A stretch of 15,355 nt of DNA. Origin: an uncultured Clostridiaceae bacterium. GTDB taxonomy: Bacteria > Bacillota > Clostridia > Oscillospirales > Ruminococcaceae. Below are positions 14,368-15,355 of this stretch, piece after piece. Each line of letters opens with the position of its first letter. The stretch's first letter is position 1. The stretch covers positions 1-15,355 of the forward strand of contig CAMKFY010000019.1 in the NCBI GenBank assembly GCA_946411985.1, written 5' to 3'. The translations under genes were made by a program, and so were the position numbers. The notes beneath the pieces are model-generated. The model ran no database searches. It saw nothing but the letters and a program-made list of their open reading frames with translations, and was not told the origin of the DNA.

Positions 14368-15300
14368 ATGGCTAATATTTGTTTCTTATTCCCAGGGCAG
14401 GGAAGCCAAAAGGTTGGCATGGGAGCAGATTTTGTTAAAATGTGTAATGAAGCTAAATATGTTTTTGAAACTGCAAGCAACATATTAGGGTTTAACCTTT
14501 TAGAAATATGTTTAAACAAAAGCCAAGCCGAACTAAATAAAACAATATACTGCCAACCCGCAATAGTGGCAACTTCTATAGCAGCTTTTTTATGTTTAAA
14601 ACAAAAAGGAATTACGCCAGATGTGGTAACTGGGCATTCTCTTGGGCAGTATAGTGCACTTTTTGTTGCTGGCGTTTTATCGTTGCAAGACACATTTAAA
14701 ATTATTAAAATTAGATCAGAAATTATGATGCAAAATAGCGAGCTACACGAAGGGAGAATGTGCGCTATAATTGGAGCAAGAGCAGAAGACATAAAAAATG
14801 CATGCAACAACGCAAAAGAATATGTTACCTGTGCAAACTTTAACAGCCCCACGCAAACTGTAATATCTGGCACAGTAAACGGCGTGCAAGAGGTGGTTTC
14901 CAAATTAAAAAGCATTGCAAAAAGATGCGTTATGTTAAATGTAAAATGCGCATTTCACAGCAAACTAATGCAAAACTGCGCAACACTATTCGCAGAAAAA
15001 ATAAAAAATATAAATTTCCAAACGCCTAAAATAAAAATTTTTAGCAATATAACAGCAAACGCAATAACAGAAAAAAATAATATTAAAAATATGTTAATAG
15101 AACACATAACCGCTCCTGTTCTTTTCTTGCAATCTATTTTAAACATAAAAAAATTAAATATAAACACTTTTATAGAGTTAGGAGAAGGCAAAGTTTTAAC
15201 TGGGCTTGTTAAAAAAACTGTTAGCAACCCAATAACTCTAAATGTTAACAACGCAAATTCTCTTGTAAACACTACCAAACTTTTAAATAAAAATTTTTAA
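14368..15300 (+). CDS. fabD: Malonyl-CoA:ACP transacylase FabD
   Basis: Transfers malonate from CoA to AcpP, supplying the extender for FabH and FabF. At 310 residues it matches the family length. Seen in sequence: FLFPGQGSQKVGMG (7-20, with Q11), QPAIVATSIA, nucleophile S91 in GHSLGQYSALFVAG, R116 in KIRSEIMMQ, H197 in AFHSKLM, and C-terminal FIELGEGKVLTGLVKK. The usual GHSLGEYSAL has Gln for Glu. The ATG has AAGGAG 9 nt upstream. It is transcribed divergently from the other fatty-acid genes, unlike the common arrangement inside the operon. The last codons and the stop lie inside a segment repeated from earlier in this gene, so the exact C-terminus depends on whether the junction near 15285 is real. 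Confidence 0.95.
   Translation: MANICFLFPGQGSQKVGMGADFVKMCNEAKYVFETASNILGFNLLEICLNKSQAELNKTIYCQPAIVATSIAAFLCLKQKGITPDVVTGHSLGQYSALFVAGVLSLQDTFKIIKIRSEIMMQNSELHEGRMCAIIGARAEDIKNACNNAKEYVTCANFNSPTQTVISGTVNGVQEVVSKLKSIAKRCVMLNVKCAFHSKLMQNCATLFAEKIKNINFQTPKIKIFSNITANAITEKNNIKNMLIEHITAPVLFLQSILNIKKLNINTFIELGEGKVLTGLVKKTVSNPITLNVNNANSLVNTTKLLNKNF
15029..15099 (+). repeat. Direct repeat, copy 1 (inside fabD)
   Basis: This 71-bp segment in the FabD coding region recurs at 15285-15355, offset by exactly 256 bp, with a single difference (G at 15044, A at 15300). The offset is not a multiple of three, so copy 2 reads in another frame. Confidence 0.95.
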
Positions 15301-15355
15301 CAATATAACAGCAAACGCAATAACAGAAAAAAATAATATTAAAAATATGTTAATA
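15285..15355 (+). repeat. Direct repeat, copy 2 (at the window edge)
   Basis: The last 55 bases of the window (15301-15355) are identical to 15045-15099. One mismatch and a further 15 matching AT-rich bases precede them. The fabD stop (15298-15300) falls inside it. It may be a tandem duplication of the fabD 3' region, or a chimeric or graph-end artefact. Confidence 0.9.

Noticed and set aside
14364..14915. 183-codon minus-strand frame opposite fabD
   Set aside because: Antisense shadow of fabD; fabD carries intact catalytic motifs and a good ribosome site.

Overview
The window is an AT-rich stretch of a bacterial chromosome, most likely from the Bacillota (Clostridia-like). The support for this is near-perfect Gram-positive GGAGG ribosome binding sites, sigma-A-type promoters (one exact TTGACA-17-TATAAT), frequent TTG and GTG starts, and a clustered type II fatty-acid operon with split acetyl-CoA carboxylase subunits. 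I cannot name the genus. The right end carries a 55-base exact repeat of internal fabD sequence, which suggests the window ends at an assembly boundary.

Layout. Bases 3-776 (+) are the 3' part of a peptide/nickel-type ABC transporter substrate-binding protein. It ends in a terminator shared with the convergent ribosomal genes. Bases 819-1980 (-) are rplM-rpsI (L13, S9) behind a consensus promoter; L13 has an 80-residue Lys/Ala-rich N-terminal extension. Bases 1998-5540 (-) are alaS-hinT; the AlaRS has about 190 extra residues in its middle. Bases 5541-6146 are a roughly 600-bp intergenic region. It holds the alaS promoter, a candidate structured RNA on the minus strand, and the terminator of the fatty-acid operon.

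Bases 6147-13920 (-) form one ten-gene operon. In transcription order it is fabH, fabG, fabF, accB, fabZ, accC, a small membrane ORF, accD, accA, acpP. A divergent control region (13921-14367) separates it from fabD (+, 14368-15300).

How the genes work together. AccB carries biotin, AccC carboxylates it, and AccA/AccD transfer the carboxyl group to acetyl-CoA to make malonyl-CoA. FabD moves malonate onto AcpP. FabH starts chains from acyl-CoA plus malonyl-ACP, FabF elongates, FabG reduces and FabZ dehydrates. The enoyl-ACP reductase that would close the cycle is not in the window.

Most of the window is ordinary housekeeping DNA. I found no CRISPR array, phage, insertion sequence, toxin-antitoxin or defence genes. 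The parts worth a second look are the AlaRS insertion, the L13 tail, the candidate RNA upstream of alaS, the fabH/fabD operator-like palindromes, the orphan membrane ORF inside the acc genes, and the duplicated fabD segment at the right edge.
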